Below are positions 33,423 through 47,881 of a stretch of 64,000 nt of DNA, one piece after another. Every line of letters starts with the position of its first letter. The first letter of the stretch is position 1. The notes under the pieces are model-generated. The model searched no databases, was not told where the DNA came from, and saw nothing but the letters and a program-made list of their open reading frames with translations. Source of the DNA: Kalaharituber pfeilii. Lineage: Eukaryota > Ascomycota > Pezizomycetes > Pezizales > Pezizaceae. The stretch spans positions 62,001 through 126,000 of the forward strand of contig WHUZ01000071.1 in the NCBI GenBank assembly GCA_015179045.1, written 5' to 3'. Both the position numbers and the translations under genes were made by a program.

Positions 33423-36400
33423 ATGTCTGTCATCGTGACCTCCCCTGGCCACTCTTGTGCCGCAACTATTTCAGCTTCTGTTACGGTACTCGATTCAAAT
33501 CCCCCAGAGGCCAACCAGACTTGCTCTCCAGAAGCCATCTCAACAGCAAATACAGCAATGGTGCCTCAGTCGTTACCCACCCCCCAACCCCACCAAAGGC
33601 TGAGGGGCAGATAATCACGACAGATAGCATGGTAACTGTACGGTTATCCGACGCTGAAGGTTTAAGAGGACTTCCATCCCCTACCCCAACCCTCAAACTT
33701 GTTACGGACGAGAATGCGGAGGAGGAGCCTTCTACAGATTCAAGCCCAGAGCCAATATTTTTGGACGCCGAACAAACAGAATCACCAACTGCAGTGTCCC
33801 CTTCTCGAAGGTTTAGTGTGTCTTCAGCGGATTCTGAGCCTGATTCACAGAAGAAAGGGGTCGATTGGGAGGGCCTAGAGCGCACGGAAGACGAGCACTC
33901 AAATAACGACGACGAGTCAGAGGAGGTTCGTTCGCTCAGTTATTGCCGTGCTTGAGCTCACTTGCGCAGATGTACTAATAATTTCCCTAATTGGTACCGC
34001 TTACAGAAAACAGCTTTCCTTCTCGCACGACTAGAGAGAGAAAACAGCCGACTGGAAAGGGATCCAAAAGCAGCACACATTGCGACTGAGGGCGAAAGGC
34101 CACCTTCGATTCGAGAGCTCAAGAACATGATGAAGAATGCGGACCCAGAAAAGCTGCGATATTCTCAGCTGCCGATGCCGCCCCTCACAGACCTGGACTT
34201 CTATGCTGCGCTCGTTGCTGATTACCCGAGATGCGCATCAAAATTACCATATCTCGTTAGCAAGAAAATCAGAGGGGGGGTTCCTCCACCTTTGAGAGGC
34301 GTCGTATGGGTATCCATGTCGGGAGCTCGGGACTCGAACTTGGAGGGATTGTATGAACAATTACTGGGAGAGACCTCACCATACGAGCATATGATCTTCA
34401 AGGACTTAGGAAGGACAGGCCTGGAAATGTTTCGGCAAGAGGGAGGTGAGGGTCAACGAATGTTGGGTAGGGTGCTTAGGGCATTTAGTATCTACGATAT
34501 GCAAATTGGTTATTGTCAGGGGTGAGTACTCTATCTCGTACAACAATGAGTTTTTCTTGGCTGACATTAGATTTGCAGACTCGGCTTTTTGGTGGGGCCA
34601 CTATTGATGCACATGGGGGAGAAAGAAGCATTCTGCGTGCTGGTGAGGTTAGTACAGGATCCCTACTGTTTTTCGGATGCATTAGTCCGCCGGAACGTCG
34701 GTTGCATCTAACATAAAATAGATTGATGGAACATTATGATCTGCGGTCATGCTTCCTGCCAAATATGTATGGGTTGCAACTCCGAATGTATCAATTTCAA
34801 CAATTGCTTTCTATACATCTCCCAGAACTTGCAGCTCATCTTCACAACCTCGGTATCCAGCCGACATATGCTGCACAATGGTTCTTGTCGTTCTTTGCAG
34901 TTACTTGCCCCTTGCCTATGCTCCTTCGCATATACGACGTCATATTTGCAGAGGGTGCACCTGAGACGCTAATGAGAGTTGCACTATCCATAATGGGTAG
35001 AAATGAAAAGCGTCTAATGGCGTCATCAGAATTCGAGGATGTTATGCAGATGTTGCTTGCAAGGGGTTTGTGGGACCCATATGGATGCAATGCAAACGAT
35101 CTGGTGGAGGACTTTGTTGGCCTAAGTTCGGTAGTCACAAGAGAGACTCTAGCTGAATTAGAGAAGAGGTTTGTGGAGACTCATCCTGACGATAAGGCGA
35201 AGGTTGCGCCAACTTCGCCTACGCCATCCGTAGAAAAGGTGATACAACAATCTGCCACGACATTCTTAGGAAGACTTTGGGGCGGTGGATCAACTCTTTC
35301 AACAAATGTCACCCTGAGCCCCCAGCAGCTCCGCGACCTCCTTCCGTCTCGAGACCTACTAGTATTATTAGGCGCACACCGTCAAAGCAAAGCCTTTCAA
35401 CGGTGAGCTCCTATGACTCTGCATCAGAAACAGGCAGTGCTTCTACCGCTGCCACCACCATGTCCAGATGCTCTTCCATAGTAGTCAGTGATGAGCCTCG
35501 GCATTCTACTCGATCAGTGCGGAGGAACAAGGACAATGACCTTCATGCACAGATTGAGGATCTACTTGTTGCGTTGAGCGCTCTGCAGAGAGAGAATGCG
35601 CAGAAGGAGGATGAAATACAGGCACTGAAAGAGGCCAGGGAGCACGACAGGAAGTTAACCAAGACTTTAGTTGAATTGTTAGGCAATGGCAATGAGGACA
35701 ACATCTCTGAGATAAATGACCTCTGTGACCAAATCACCTATGTTCTGTCAAAGGAGGAGGTTCCACCAATATCGCCTTCCAAAAACAAAGAGTTGACAGA
35801 GCAGTTACAAAAGGCCAAGGATGATTTAGCAGCTGCGCATACACGTGAGAAGGCACTCGAAGCCAAAATTGCGGAACAAGCGGACGACATCTCACGATTA
35901 CGGCAGCAGAATAATGAAATAAAGTCTCGATGGCAGGACGGTCAGAAGGTACAGGCCAAGCTTGAACGACAGCTCTCCGACCTGCGACACCGCAAGAACT
36001 CAACACATTCGGAGGCTTCCGACTCACCAGTTTCTGGCGACTGGGAGCCCCAGTCGCAAAGAGGGCTCCGAGAGTTTAAACTTGGAAGGTCTCCCTCGAC
36101 GCAGTCGCAAACAACGTTCAATAAACGCTCTAGCAGCCTGGGAATGCAGTCAATACTTAGTGCCTCTGAAAATAACGGACCACCTCCAGCCGACACATTA
36201 CTCATGGAGCTCGTTGCGTCCAAGACAGCAGAAGCAGTTGCGAAGCAGGAGGCCGAGGAAGCGAAGGCGAAGCTGGAGGCTTTGAAGAAAGCTATGGATG
36301 ATATGAATATGATGAATATGGCAAATGAGCAGGTGGCTCAGGCGTCTCCAGGGCTAGATAAAGGATTTGGGTTCTTAAGTGCATCGGCTCCAGCTAGCAC

Positions 36401-36467
36401 GCAGAATACGCCACAGCCGGCGGCAGCAGGGCCATTTGGGAGGTGGGGATGGGGTGCGAAGCGCTAG
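33423..36467 (+). CDS. GYP5: TBC-domain Rab GTPase-activating protein, GYP5-like (two frame breaks)
   Basis: Exons 33423-33925, 34007-34521, 34579-34647 and 34722-36467. The TBC domain has the arginine finger IFKDLGR (IxxDxxR) and the glutamine finger YCQG. It also has FLVGPLLMHMGEKEAFCVLV and the GIQPTYAAQWFLSFF helix. An acidic Ser-rich N-terminus and a long C-terminal coiled coil (about 35,540-35,970) match Gyp5/Gyl1-like RabGAPs. Those act on Ypt1/Sec4-type GTPases in Golgi and exocytic transport. The frame breaks twice. At a C6 run (33580-33585) the start MSVIVTSPGH must shift to reach PPTPPKAEG. At a C5 run (35319-35323) the frame after TLSP must shift to reach PRPPSVSRP. One extra C at each site restores a smooth protein. 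A 41-nt intron (35285-35325) is an alternative for the second. The exact start is therefore tentative. Confidence 0.82.
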
Positions 36468-38154
36468 GCTTTGAAGTATACGACAAATTTGAGGTGTATC
36501 GCATTACCTTTTTACCATGTCATGTAATGTGTGTGTGTGTATGTGAATCTTGTGTTTACATGTGTATGTGTATGTGCGTACAGTTTTTTTTTTTTTTTTT
36601 TTTTTCATTATTTAATATATTACCGTGGCGTTTTTCTTTTTTTTCTCATGCTTTTGCTTCTTTGTTCCGGGCCTTTTTTTTTTTTGACGACAAAAGGAAA
36701 GATTGCGTTGCGTTGCTTTTCTTTTGTGAAGAGCTGCTTGTGATTTGAAAGACTTGAGTTTTGATTTGAACTGATTCATGATGAAATATCGTGCCTTTTT
36801 TTTTTTTTTTTTTTATTCGTGGGAAATATGTTGCTGGATAAGGTTTTATGTGAGATTGTGAATGTGGACTTGCTTATTGGTCGGGAATTGCGAGAACAAG
36901 AGGGGGCTTATGAACAAGTATCGGGGAGGGGAGGGAGAGGGACATTTTTGTACATTTTTTGCTTTCGTTTCATATTTGTGGTGGGGACATGCTAGTCTAT
37001 TTTTTCGTTCTCTTATCAGATGTTTTTTTTCTCTCTTCCTTTCGTTTAAGATTGAAATTGAACCTTTTTGCATTTTTCATTTCTAAACAATTTAGCTTTT
37101 CTTTCTTTTTTTTCTTTTTTTTCTTTCTCCATTTTGATGGATGTATAATGAAGGTTTGTGGTTGTGTGAGGAATAGAAGTGCGGGGGGGGAGGGGGGGTC
37201 GAGCGGTTAGGGAATTTTGCAAATATGACGAAATTGGGAAAAAAAAAAAAAAAAAAACAAATTTGTATTTTTTGTTGTGTGAGTTTGGGACCAGGCAAAA
37301 AATGTGGTTCGGGGAAATTTGGATTGGGGGAGGGAGAGGGAGAGACAAATATGGCTTGGAAATGAAATTTCGATGGGAATCGATAGATCGAATCGAACAG
37401 ATGGATGGCATATGTATGTATGTAGGTGGTTGTTATGGGTTTGGTAGGGGAGGGTTGGCGGGGGGTTTCGTGTCGTAGAGGTGGAGCATTGCGATTGGTT
37501 ACTCTCTTTTTTCTTTTTTTTTTGCTTTTTCAAGAGTTCCAGCAGACAAAGACAAGTTTTTGTTTTTTTTTTTTTCCAAAAAAATAAAAATAAAAATAAA
37601 AATAAAAATGTGAAAAATAAAGTGATTCTCATTTTTCATTTCCTGCTCCTTCATGATTCTGAACATAAAGATACAATAACTACGTAGGAAGAGTAAGGTT
37701 CTACTTGCTTTGTACAGGAGCTGCTGCTTGCAATCATCATCATCATCATTATCATAGGAGGAGAAGGAGGAGAAGGAAGTGCCAAAAGAGGAGGAAAACC
37801 ACCTAGTTCATATATACGATGGAATAAGTTTTTTTTAAGGGCTAAAGATACAAGAATCAACATCTCTAAAGGGGGAAAAAAAAAAAATAAAAAAAAAGGA
37901 ATCCGTTGTCAAATGATATAGGTCAAATCAAATCTGTAGGTACATAACATGCATTTCCCTTTTCCCCAACCCGCAGATGTCAGTGTAAACATGTTATTAT
38001 CCAAGTCCAAGAAGAAAACTCGGGAGGGAGGTCTATAGTTCCAAGGCGAGAAAAACAAAATCAGGCATCCAAGGGAAAAAAAAAAAAGAAATCCTCTTGA
38101 AACGAGTTTTACTAGCCACAACATCAGGTGATATTCGAGTAAAGTTTTTCAGGG
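36468..38154. other. 1.7-kb convergent 3' spacer rich in homopolymers
   Basis: It separates the 3' ends of the TBC gene (plus) and the transporter (minus). It is full of T, A and G runs (for example T22 near 36,583 and A20 near 37,239). An (AAAAT)n tract lies at 37,578-37,612 and a CAT/ATC triplet tract near 37,735. No coding signature. Transcript ends of both genes should fall here. Confidence 0.65.
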
Positions 38155-39717
38155 TTAATGAACGGGTACGTCGGCAGCAGGTTTTGTAGATGGAAACTTC
38201 AGGCCTCCTGAGGGCTGCAAGTTCAGCCAGTGCGCTGTAAGAAAGATGCAGAAGCATACGAGCATGACGAGAAGAGCCTTTTGTATTGCGGAGAATCGAC
38301 GACCAAACGTCGGCGCACAGGTGCCGCGCATGCTTGAAAATGCCTCCGTCAGTTTGTCGGTTCCAAGTTTGTAGACAAGTAGTCCCGCGATGGTGATTGT
38401 GTATCCAAATAACTGCAAAGCTGATATCGGGGTGCTCCATATCACGACTGAGGCGCACACCAGTGAGATGTCTTTTAGAACTCCAGACAAGGTAAGCACT
38501 AGTGAAGACGTTTTTCCGATCTGTATAGATTACTCTTTGTTAATGAAACCGCTTTATCCCTTGCAGGAAAAATGTAGTACTTACCAAAAAAACGACTGAG
38601 ACATTTAATGCAAATGCAACCGCTGCATTGGCTAGTAATATCGAAGGGCCAACTTTGTTGATGTCCTCCATACTGAGTTTGGGCGCCTCGACGAAGAGGA
38701 ACAGGATGAAATTCATAAAAGCACACACGGGAGCAAAGTAGTATAGAGAAACCAAAGGGTCCATCTTGTACTCTGCCGAGCTCAATAGCTTTTGCACCAT
38801 GACAAGCCGAGTTGCTTCAAACGCGATTGCTGAAATCTGAAAGATGAAACCAATCATACTAAACTTGAGTTCGCCATATGCGGCAAGCATGACTCCAAAG
38901 GTAATCGTAGAGACCTTGAGCAAGAGCTTGAAATTCGGTTTCTCTATGGCTAGCATCCAAGTTGCTAACAATACAGCCACTGGAGTAATTCCCTAGTACG
39001 TTTGTCATCTATGATGAATTCTCAATGCCTCCATCGGGGAAACATATTTACCTTGAGCATCTGGACGAATGCAACACTTAGATATCGAATTGCGTTGTTG
39101 GAGCAGACAAGGCTCATGCTGAAGAAGACTCCAATTGGAACAATTGCATTGACAAAAGCATGGCGAGTGATGTGTACGTTTTTCAACCCGTCCAGTAGAT
39201 TAGTGGTGCGTGCAAGTACTCGGGTTGCTATTGTAGCAAAAACCAAATGCCAGGTAGTAAGGAAGATTGCTGGAAACGGTCAATCAGAAGCTGTCAGCAA
39301 GGTGGCTTCTGAAGCTGTGACAGAAAAATCAAAAGCTCGTGGAAAGGGTCTTTACGAAAGCCTAGATATTTATCTTTATTAGCATAAGTGCATTTGAGGG
39401 GTCATCAGGAAATGTGCATACCAAAGTCCAAACTGTGGAGAATCCATTTGTTGAACAAGATCACGCTTGAGCTCAGACATATCCAGACCCTAAGTGGTAC
39501 CGTATTAATGTGCACGAACTATGCTATTCTGCCTCGCACGCACTTACACGATGTACACCGAGGGGTGTATCTGAGTGGTCCTTGCGGTGTCTGGCATGGC
39601 TATTGACTTGGCCTCGGTGCCAAGCTCGGCTGGGCCCTTTTTGTGCGAAGCATCGAGGCTGTCTGCCGCGGCGGGCGGCGGGGCTCCGAATTGGGGGGCG
39701 CTGGTATTGGCGGTCAT
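38155..39717 (-). CDS. Nucleotide-sugar transporter (TPT/DMT), likely UDP-Galf transporter
   Basis: Five exons, 39717-39548, 39489-39422, 39269-39052, 38992-38585 and 38520-38155, give 409 aa. After a 55-residue Pro/Ala/Ser-rich cytosolic N-terminus come about ten hydrophobic segments. The triose-phosphate-transporter family signatures are HPSVYIVVWICLSSSVILFN, LTTWHLVFATIATRVLARTT, AFVQMLKGITPVAVLL, FEATRLVMVQKLLSSAEYKM, PLVSLYYFAPVCAFMN and GKTSSLVLTLSGVLKDISLV. Family members exchange nucleotide sugars for NMPs in the Golgi membrane. The divergent neighbour is UDP-galactopyranose mutase. In Aspergillus the mutase gene (glfA) and the UDP-Galf transporter gene (glfB/ugtA) are also neighbours, which makes UDP-Galf the likeliest substrate. 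That specificity is inference from synteny; the fold is firm. No C-terminal ER retrieval signal. Confidence 0.85.
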
Positions 39718-40503
39718 GGTGAGTGTGTCTATGGGACTGCTATGACGATATATGAGAGGAACCAAGAAGATAAACCAAGAAAGGGACCAAAAAGAATGAT
39801 GCGGGAAGAAATACCCGTCGATCGCCAGCTGGACCGCCAGCGATCCAGCAGCGCGCCTCGCCCGCGGGCGCCCTGCCGAAGGGGAAGGGGAAGGGGAGGG
39901 GGGCGGGCGGGCGGCTCCTTTCTGTGCTGTGCTGTGCTAGCTACTAGTAGTGTGCCTGAGCCCCCATGCGCGTAAGCTGCCTCCTGGCCTCTTATCTGCC
40001 AGCCTCCAGCCAGCCAGCCAGCCAGCCAGACATAGACTGCCATACCCGACGATGTTTTCTACTGTAGAGTACTCAGTGCTGTTTGGGCTACGGCTGGGCC
40101 AGGAGCCAGAAAGGGGGCGGGCGCGGACTGCTAAAAACAGCGGCGTGTGCTTGCTGGGGTCCTCTGCAGTCCTAAAGTCAAGCTTGCGCCGCATCCTTGC
40201 CACTGGAAGCTTATACTTGCTTGCTTCTAGTTAGCCACCGCAAAGCAAGACTGCTACCCTCATTCCTTTGCCAGAACGGGACTAACTGCCGCACTTGCCG
40301 TGCACGTTCGTGAATTCGTATCGTAGGTTCCGTAGAACCACCTATGTCACGTGACGGCGTGCTACTGGCAGCGTATGCTTCGCAATAAATTCAACAGAAC
40401 ATTCTGCAGTTGCAACTGCAAGCTCGTTCATTCACTTTCGTAGCCGATTCGATTCTTTCCGCTGTCTTTCAAGCATCTCCGCCCCCCTCGCGCGTTGTTC
40501 GGA
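39718..40503. promoter_or_regulatory. Shared divergent promoter, transporter / UDP-Gal mutase
   Basis: 786 bp between the two start codons. It contains a palindromic GTCACGTGAC (40346-40355, E-box core CACGTG), an (AGCC)n tract at 40,007-40,028 and a GC-rich block (39,840-39,920). The E-box is a candidate shared site, but such cores also occur elsewhere in the window. Confidence 0.55.
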
Positions 40504-42762
<2,259 letters not shown>

Positions 42763-44244
42763 GAATGGGGAGGGAGAAGGGGTGGTGAGTGTTATCTATA
42801 TTTAGACGATAAGAGATAGAGAGAGCTATGTTGGGCAATAGATAGACCTATAGCTACATATATAATATTAGACGACAAGAGATAGAGCTTATGTTGGGCA
42901 ATAGATAGACCTATATCTACATATATATTAGACGACAAGAGCTAGAGACATTGTCAGTAGATACTAAATAGATATTTAGATAGATAGATAGATTTACATA
43001 CCATCGATTTAATGTTTTTCTTTTTTTAAAAAAAAAAAATTTTTGGTTTTGGTTTTTCCACTCTTGCATTTTTTTCCCCTCGTTTTATCCGAACTCAAAA
43101 AAACCACTACATATTCTTTCATTTTCCAGTACAGTACAGTACACTACGACTTAATCCTGATGTTTGCCAAAAATGCAAACAACCCACCACGGCCATCAGC
43201 CACCAATTTTCGCCATATATTATACTCTTACCGCCTTTCTCCCTCCTTCCCTGTCAACCTCCACAGCCGGTATTATCATACCACCATGTTTCATCCCCCC
43301 CCTTCCCCTACTCCTCCGCAAACAACAGCAAAAAAAAAACAAAAAAACAGGGATGTAAACATCTACATACATACATAAGTGAGTAGCTAAACATATATTA
43401 CCAGATAGAAAATAGAAACCTACTTACTTCCTTAGTACTCACGAAATCTCCTCAGTCCTCAATTTCCTTTCACACCGCAATTCTACACTTCTCCCCAGCT
43501 GAGCAGACTCCAACAAAAAAAAAAAAAACAATTCACCGGTCAAAGTTTCTAGAAAACAAACACCATTATAAAGGTTGAAGGTTTGACTCATGTCAATTAG
43601 GCATCTCATTCATAGCCTCCCCCCTCCCTCTCCCCGACATGCTACATAACCTCCTCCTCGTCCTCCTCGTCCTCCTTCTCCTCCTTGTCCTCCTCATCTC
43701 CCCTTACTAATATATCGGTGTCTTGTATGAAAGAAGCATGATACGCCAACTACCCGCCAGCCATCCTCATGGCCAAAAGGAGGAAAAAAGTAAAAAAAAA
43801 AAAAGAAAAGCAAAAACCATATCGCTGTGACAGCATGAAAGAGGGGGCAGAACAGTGCAAGTAACTACTACATAACTAGTGCTTAGTCACCAAACCAAAT
43901 GTCCGCCCTCCTCCTTGTACAGATGTCCCCAACCATATAAGCTCCTTTTGAGCACTTAGAAAACAACAAAAACACGGAGGCAAAGTAGTGAAATATATAG
44001 ACACACGTAGAGAACAAATGACAAAAAAAAAATAAAAATAAAAAAACACCGTAAGCACCCAATTGATAAAACAAAGACATAAGACAAAAGTAAAGAACAA
44101 TCCGCAAGTAAACAGATCCACGGTCATAAAACTCACAATTAGACCCAAGTCCAAAAAAGAAAGCCAAACAAACCCACAAATACAAAGATTAGTATCAATC
44201 ATGAATCATCACAACTCCTCCTCCCTTTCTCCCCTCCTCTCTCT
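42763..44244. other. 1.5-kb convergent spacer
   Basis: It separates the 3' ends of the mutase gene and EAF. It holds a 60-66-bp tandem repeat (42802-42948), a TAGA tract near 42,972 and many A/T and C/T tracts. A degenerate CTCCTC repeat lies at 43,650-43,700. No coding signature. Confidence 0.6.
42802..42948 (+). repeat. Tandem repeat, about 60-66-bp unit, 2.3 copies
   Basis: Units begin TTAGACGAYAAGAGAYAGAG-like at 42802, 42868 and 42928. Each of the first two continues into gttgggcaatagatagacc and a ctacatatata tail. Copies differ by small indels. It lies directly behind the mutase stop codon, so it probably falls in its 3' UTR. Confidence 0.8.
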
Positions 44245-45952
44245 TTACTCCTCCTCCGACGAACTCTCCTCCTCTACCTGCATCTGCATCGGCCTATCCG
44301 GAATTTCATCTTCGTTCTCCAATGCCCCCCTCACCATGCTCTCCAAATCATAATCTTCTTCCTCCTCCTCGCTCTCCTCCTCTTCCTGCTGCTGCGGAAG
44401 AGCCTGCTCAAGCTGCTGCACAAACCTCTGCGGCTCTTCGTCCTCGTCTTCATCCGACGTTTCCTCTTCATCCAGATTCCGCCTCCGATCACTCAATCCG
44501 CTCAGCGACACTGGCTGCTGGTATGTGCCTCCATTCACTCCATTCATGTACGGACTGTGATGAGGTCCATTGGTCGTCGGAGCAGCGTCATCGTCATCCT
44601 CGTCGCTTCCTTCTGCGTCCATATTAGTATCCGCGCGGCCGCCCCTCCACGATAAGCTAATGGGGCCGCCACGAGTATCTCCCATCCACGAAGGGCCCAG
44701 ACCAGCAGTGGTGCTCCGTGAGCGATTATTTCTTCCATTGTCGTCGTCCTCACCCTCGACAATAAGCTCCCCGAAGCCGAGCGCTTCCTCCTCCTCGTCC
44801 TCGTCCTCCTCCGATTCGTCGTCGGCGTCGGACTCCGAGCTGCTTTCTTCCTCACGAGGGCGCTTGTTACCGGTTTGTGATCTTGGTGGGGAGGGCTGTG
44901 CGAGGGAAATGCTTGGTGAGCCCTTTGGTGCGGCCGAGGTGACAGAGCTGAGGGAGACGGGGCCCCCTGCAGCAGCAGCGCTCTTCTTTGCCGGCGTAGC
45001 CTTCGGGGCTGGTTTTGCACGGGGCTTGGACGGCTGTGACTTTGGTCTGGCAGGAAGCGTCTGCTTCAATGGCGTTGGTGCCATCGACGGATCCTCTACG
45101 ATTATCTCTCCATTGTCCTCCTCTTCTTCCTCCTCCTCCTCTTCCGCTTGCGAGGCATTTGGATCTTCGAGCTCCTGCTGCAGCTTGTCCAACCGTTCTT
45201 TCCGGTTTTTGTCGTCCCGTAACCTCGACGATGTTGTCGGCACTTCAAACTTGTTATTGATGAAGTGACGGTAGTCGAAGGGGTTCTCCCTATCGGCCTT
45301 TGTCGCATCTCCGTCTGACGAACTCTCTTCAGATGTGTCGTCATCGCTTCCGGCCTTGGGCTTTGGGAGGGTCAATGGTGAGTGTTGGTTCGCTCCCGCT
45401 GATGTGAGGTTGAACGTAAATGTTGACAGGAGCTTCTCGAGCGTAAAAGTCCCTGTCACCGGGTCGTATATGAGGACGCATTCCGTCTTTTTTGACGGGG
45501 CCTGGGCACCAGAAAATGTCACGGTAGGGTCGGCGGCATCGTTCTGTACATTGATTCTGTTAGTGTCTGCCGCCGCAGTCAAAAACAAAAGAGAGCGGGC
45601 AGACGGTGTACCGGAGTGATCTCCAACGTAACCTCATTATCTTGCCCCCCATGTTTCGACTTCAGGCACGATTTTCGACCATTGGTCAGGGCTGGACAAG
45701 GCTTGTGATTGTCTATATGATAGAAATGACAAGAATTTGAGTCAGGTACGTCCTTGCGCTCACATTGAAGACATCACCAAGGGGTAAAGACAATTTGGGC
45801 TTCAGGTGGAACGGCGACTTACATTTGAGGCTTGTTAGCCTCTTCTTCCCGTTGGTCACATCCCTGAAGCTGTCCCCGATTTTGACGGTGTACTTCCCAG
45901 GTTTCGACGGGTCGATCACCTTCCTGGGTGGGACGGCAACAGCGGGAGGCAT
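44245..45952 (-). CDS. EAF1: EAF-type RNA polymerase II elongation factor
   Basis: Three exons, 45952-45823, 45712-45612 and 45543-44245, give 509 aa. The N-terminal EAF domain (about 15-135) shows GKYTVKIGDSFRD, SLKYNHKP and VTLEITP. It continues NDAADPTVTFSGAQAPSKK, ECVLIYDPVTGTFTLEKL and STFTFNL, matching the family core. EAF proteins pair with ELL in the super/little elongation complexes and raise Pol II elongation. In S. pombe an Eaf1-Ell1 pair does this. The remaining 370 residues are disordered, strongly acidic and Ser-rich, with long Glu runs that make dense CTC/TCC triplets in the DNA. The tail repeats short GGPISLS/QPVSLS-like motifs. Splice joins keep frame and motif. Confidence 0.88.
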
Positions 45953-46860
45953 TTTGGTAGCGTCGACAGAGAATTTGTTCGACGTGGAGCGTTATCGGGG
46001 GTTTACAAGTCTTCAAAGATACTATGACTTGAATTCTGTTATGTATATAGAAGTGTATTGGCAACTGGAAGCGGGAGTGGCGTGGCCGAGAGGGTCTAAG
46101 TAGAAGATTGAGGAAGCGGGAGGCTGGTCCCGAGAATTGTGGGCAGAATTAGAGACCGAACTGGGACGGGACTGCGATTCTAAGAAACTTTCCGCTAAGA
46201 AACTTTCCTCGCTACACAAAAAGCAATCTTTGGAAAGAAACGCTGAAGGAAGGGTTAAACGTCCTGACGAGCGATTTATAACGAGCGGGCCCTTTTGCTT
46301 AACGCTCCAGGCAGAAACGGACGCGGAACGCTCAGAAAAGATGGGCTGAGAAGTAGGTTGCTGTAGATTGGGAGTGTGTCGCAATAAGGTTGTAAAAGTG
46401 GAACAGAAGAGTTTATGGGCATGTAAAGTTAATGGGATCGATCCTATTGCATTCCTTATTCCCTGCCTGATGCCTGCGCGGGTGCAGGTCAGCCTGAGCT
46501 TATTGGCAGCAGCAGCAGCAGCGGCAGCGAGGGAGCAGACCCGGATGGTGCACAGCCGGAGAGCGGCAGCTGTAAGGGCGCCTCAAGAGCCGAGAAAGAG
46601 AGGGGGATGACCAGCACACTAGAAAAGAGCGAGGGAAGCCCGAAAGGCTATCCGCGAATGAAGGTTTCTGACGCAAAGTCAAAATGGAGTGGAGAGATGA
46701 TCTGGAGGATGGAGGTGAGCAGGCGGGGTGGTACAGTATCCAATGCCCACGGCGGCGGCAGAGGCTTAGAGGCTCTTGCTGTGCTATGAAACACGCTGAA
46801 AGGAGCCGTGGAGCCCGGTCTGAGCAGCGAGGACAACTTGGTCTGCATGAACGAGAGAAT

Positions 46861-46980
46861 GGGGGGAGGGGGCGGAGGGGGCGGAGGGGGCGGAGGGGGG
46901 ATACGCGGGTGTCTGGGGCGGGTGGTGAGAGGCGTGGGGGAATGCTACTGGAATTGGCCGTCTCGGGATTTTGTGCGAGA

Positions 46981-47017
<37 letters not shown>

Positions 47018-47130
47018 CGGCCGGGCCAGCGATTGGGGCTCATTGGGCCCAGTTTATGCTCGCGCGCCCTTTGCACTCTGCTCCACTCGCCGCTGCCGCT
47101 GCCGCTGCCGCTGCCGCCGCCGCCGGCCGG
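46861..47130 (+). repeat. Microsatellite group: GGGGGCGGA, GCA and GCCGCT repeats
   Basis: (GGGGGCGGA)n at 46,861-46,898; (GCA)n of about 12 units at 46,982-47,016; (GCCGCT)n at 47,088-47,118. They are adjacent, GC-rich and unrelated to any recognisable gene. Poly-Gln, poly-Ala and poly-Ser ORFs across them are artefacts. Confidence 0.8.
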
Positions 47131-47427
47131 CGCTGTGGGAACGGGCAGCATTGGCGAGACCCAGCGCATACGCCCTACGCGGCACGGCTGCGTTCAGTGA
47201 TCGCGGCGCCCAGCACGTTTATATTATTCGCACACATCGGATCAGCTGCTGGCAGGGCCGTCACGCATTACATCGATCGCAGCAATCGCTGTGTGCGGCC
47301 GCGTGCCTGCAGCTCCCAACGCTAACGGCCTGGGGCCCCAACTGCTTGCTTTATCTGGGCCACATGTACAGGCGATGGTGGAGCGATGAGCTGCGACGCA
47401 AGCAAGGCGCTGTAAGGACGAGGTACT

Positions 47428-47453
47428 GTACAGTACAGTACAGTACAGTACAG
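47428..47453 (+). repeat. (GTACA)n pentamer repeat
   Basis: Five to six tandem copies of the pentamer just before the left terminal inverted repeat of the 1-kb element. A shorter run of the same pentamer is at 43,130-43,142. Confidence 0.8.
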
Positions 47454-47663
47454 GTGCAAGTAAGTACCGTATTCACTCACTTAAGAGGTAAAACACAAAT
47501 GCGCGCTATGGCGGTCTTGGCAAGCCTCTTAGCATGTATTACGTAGGGCACGTGACGATCCCCAAATTACCGTGATGCTAACCTCAACACCACGGAGACT
47601 GAGGATCTGAGTGCTGAAGTAGATTAATAGACTAGCTGGTACTGAAGAGTAGGAGATATTATA

Positions 47664-47790
47664 TATCGAGCATGTTACGGGAAAGAGCTTTTCCTTCCTG
47701 ACCGATGGTGCGGGAAGAAAGAAGAATCAGCCAAACACATATGGAGAGGGTGCACAGCATGGAGCCAGAAATGGCCCCGGGGGAAGGTCC
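47664..47790 (+). pseudogene. LINE-type retroelement 3' fragment (CCHC zinc knuckle)
   Basis: One plus-strand frame reads ELFLPDRWCGKKEESAKH followed by IWRGCTAWSQKWP. The C...H...C spacing after a charged EES helix resembles the cysteine/histidine knuckle at the C-terminus of fungal Tad-like non-LTR reverse transcriptases. Typical members read CGxxEExxEHxxxEC here. Stops flank the fragment and no polymerase motif is present. The assignment rests on this short motif only. Confidence 0.45.
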
Positions 47791-47881
47791 GTCATTTTCT
47801 AAAGATATTTGTTAGTATATATACTCGAATATAAAAAAATGATACATACTTTTTTATTTTTTTTGTAAAAAAAAATATCAT

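Noticed and set aside
35285..35325. 41-nt intron in the TBC gene
   Set aside because: Frame works, but it is shorter than every other intron here and would delete STLSTNVTLSP, which reads like coding sequence. A homopolymer undercall is preferred, though not proven.
46684..47546. ORFs with Gln, Ala, Ser or Gly runs in three frames
   Set aside because: They are shadows of the GCA, GCCGCT and GGGGGCGGA repeats.
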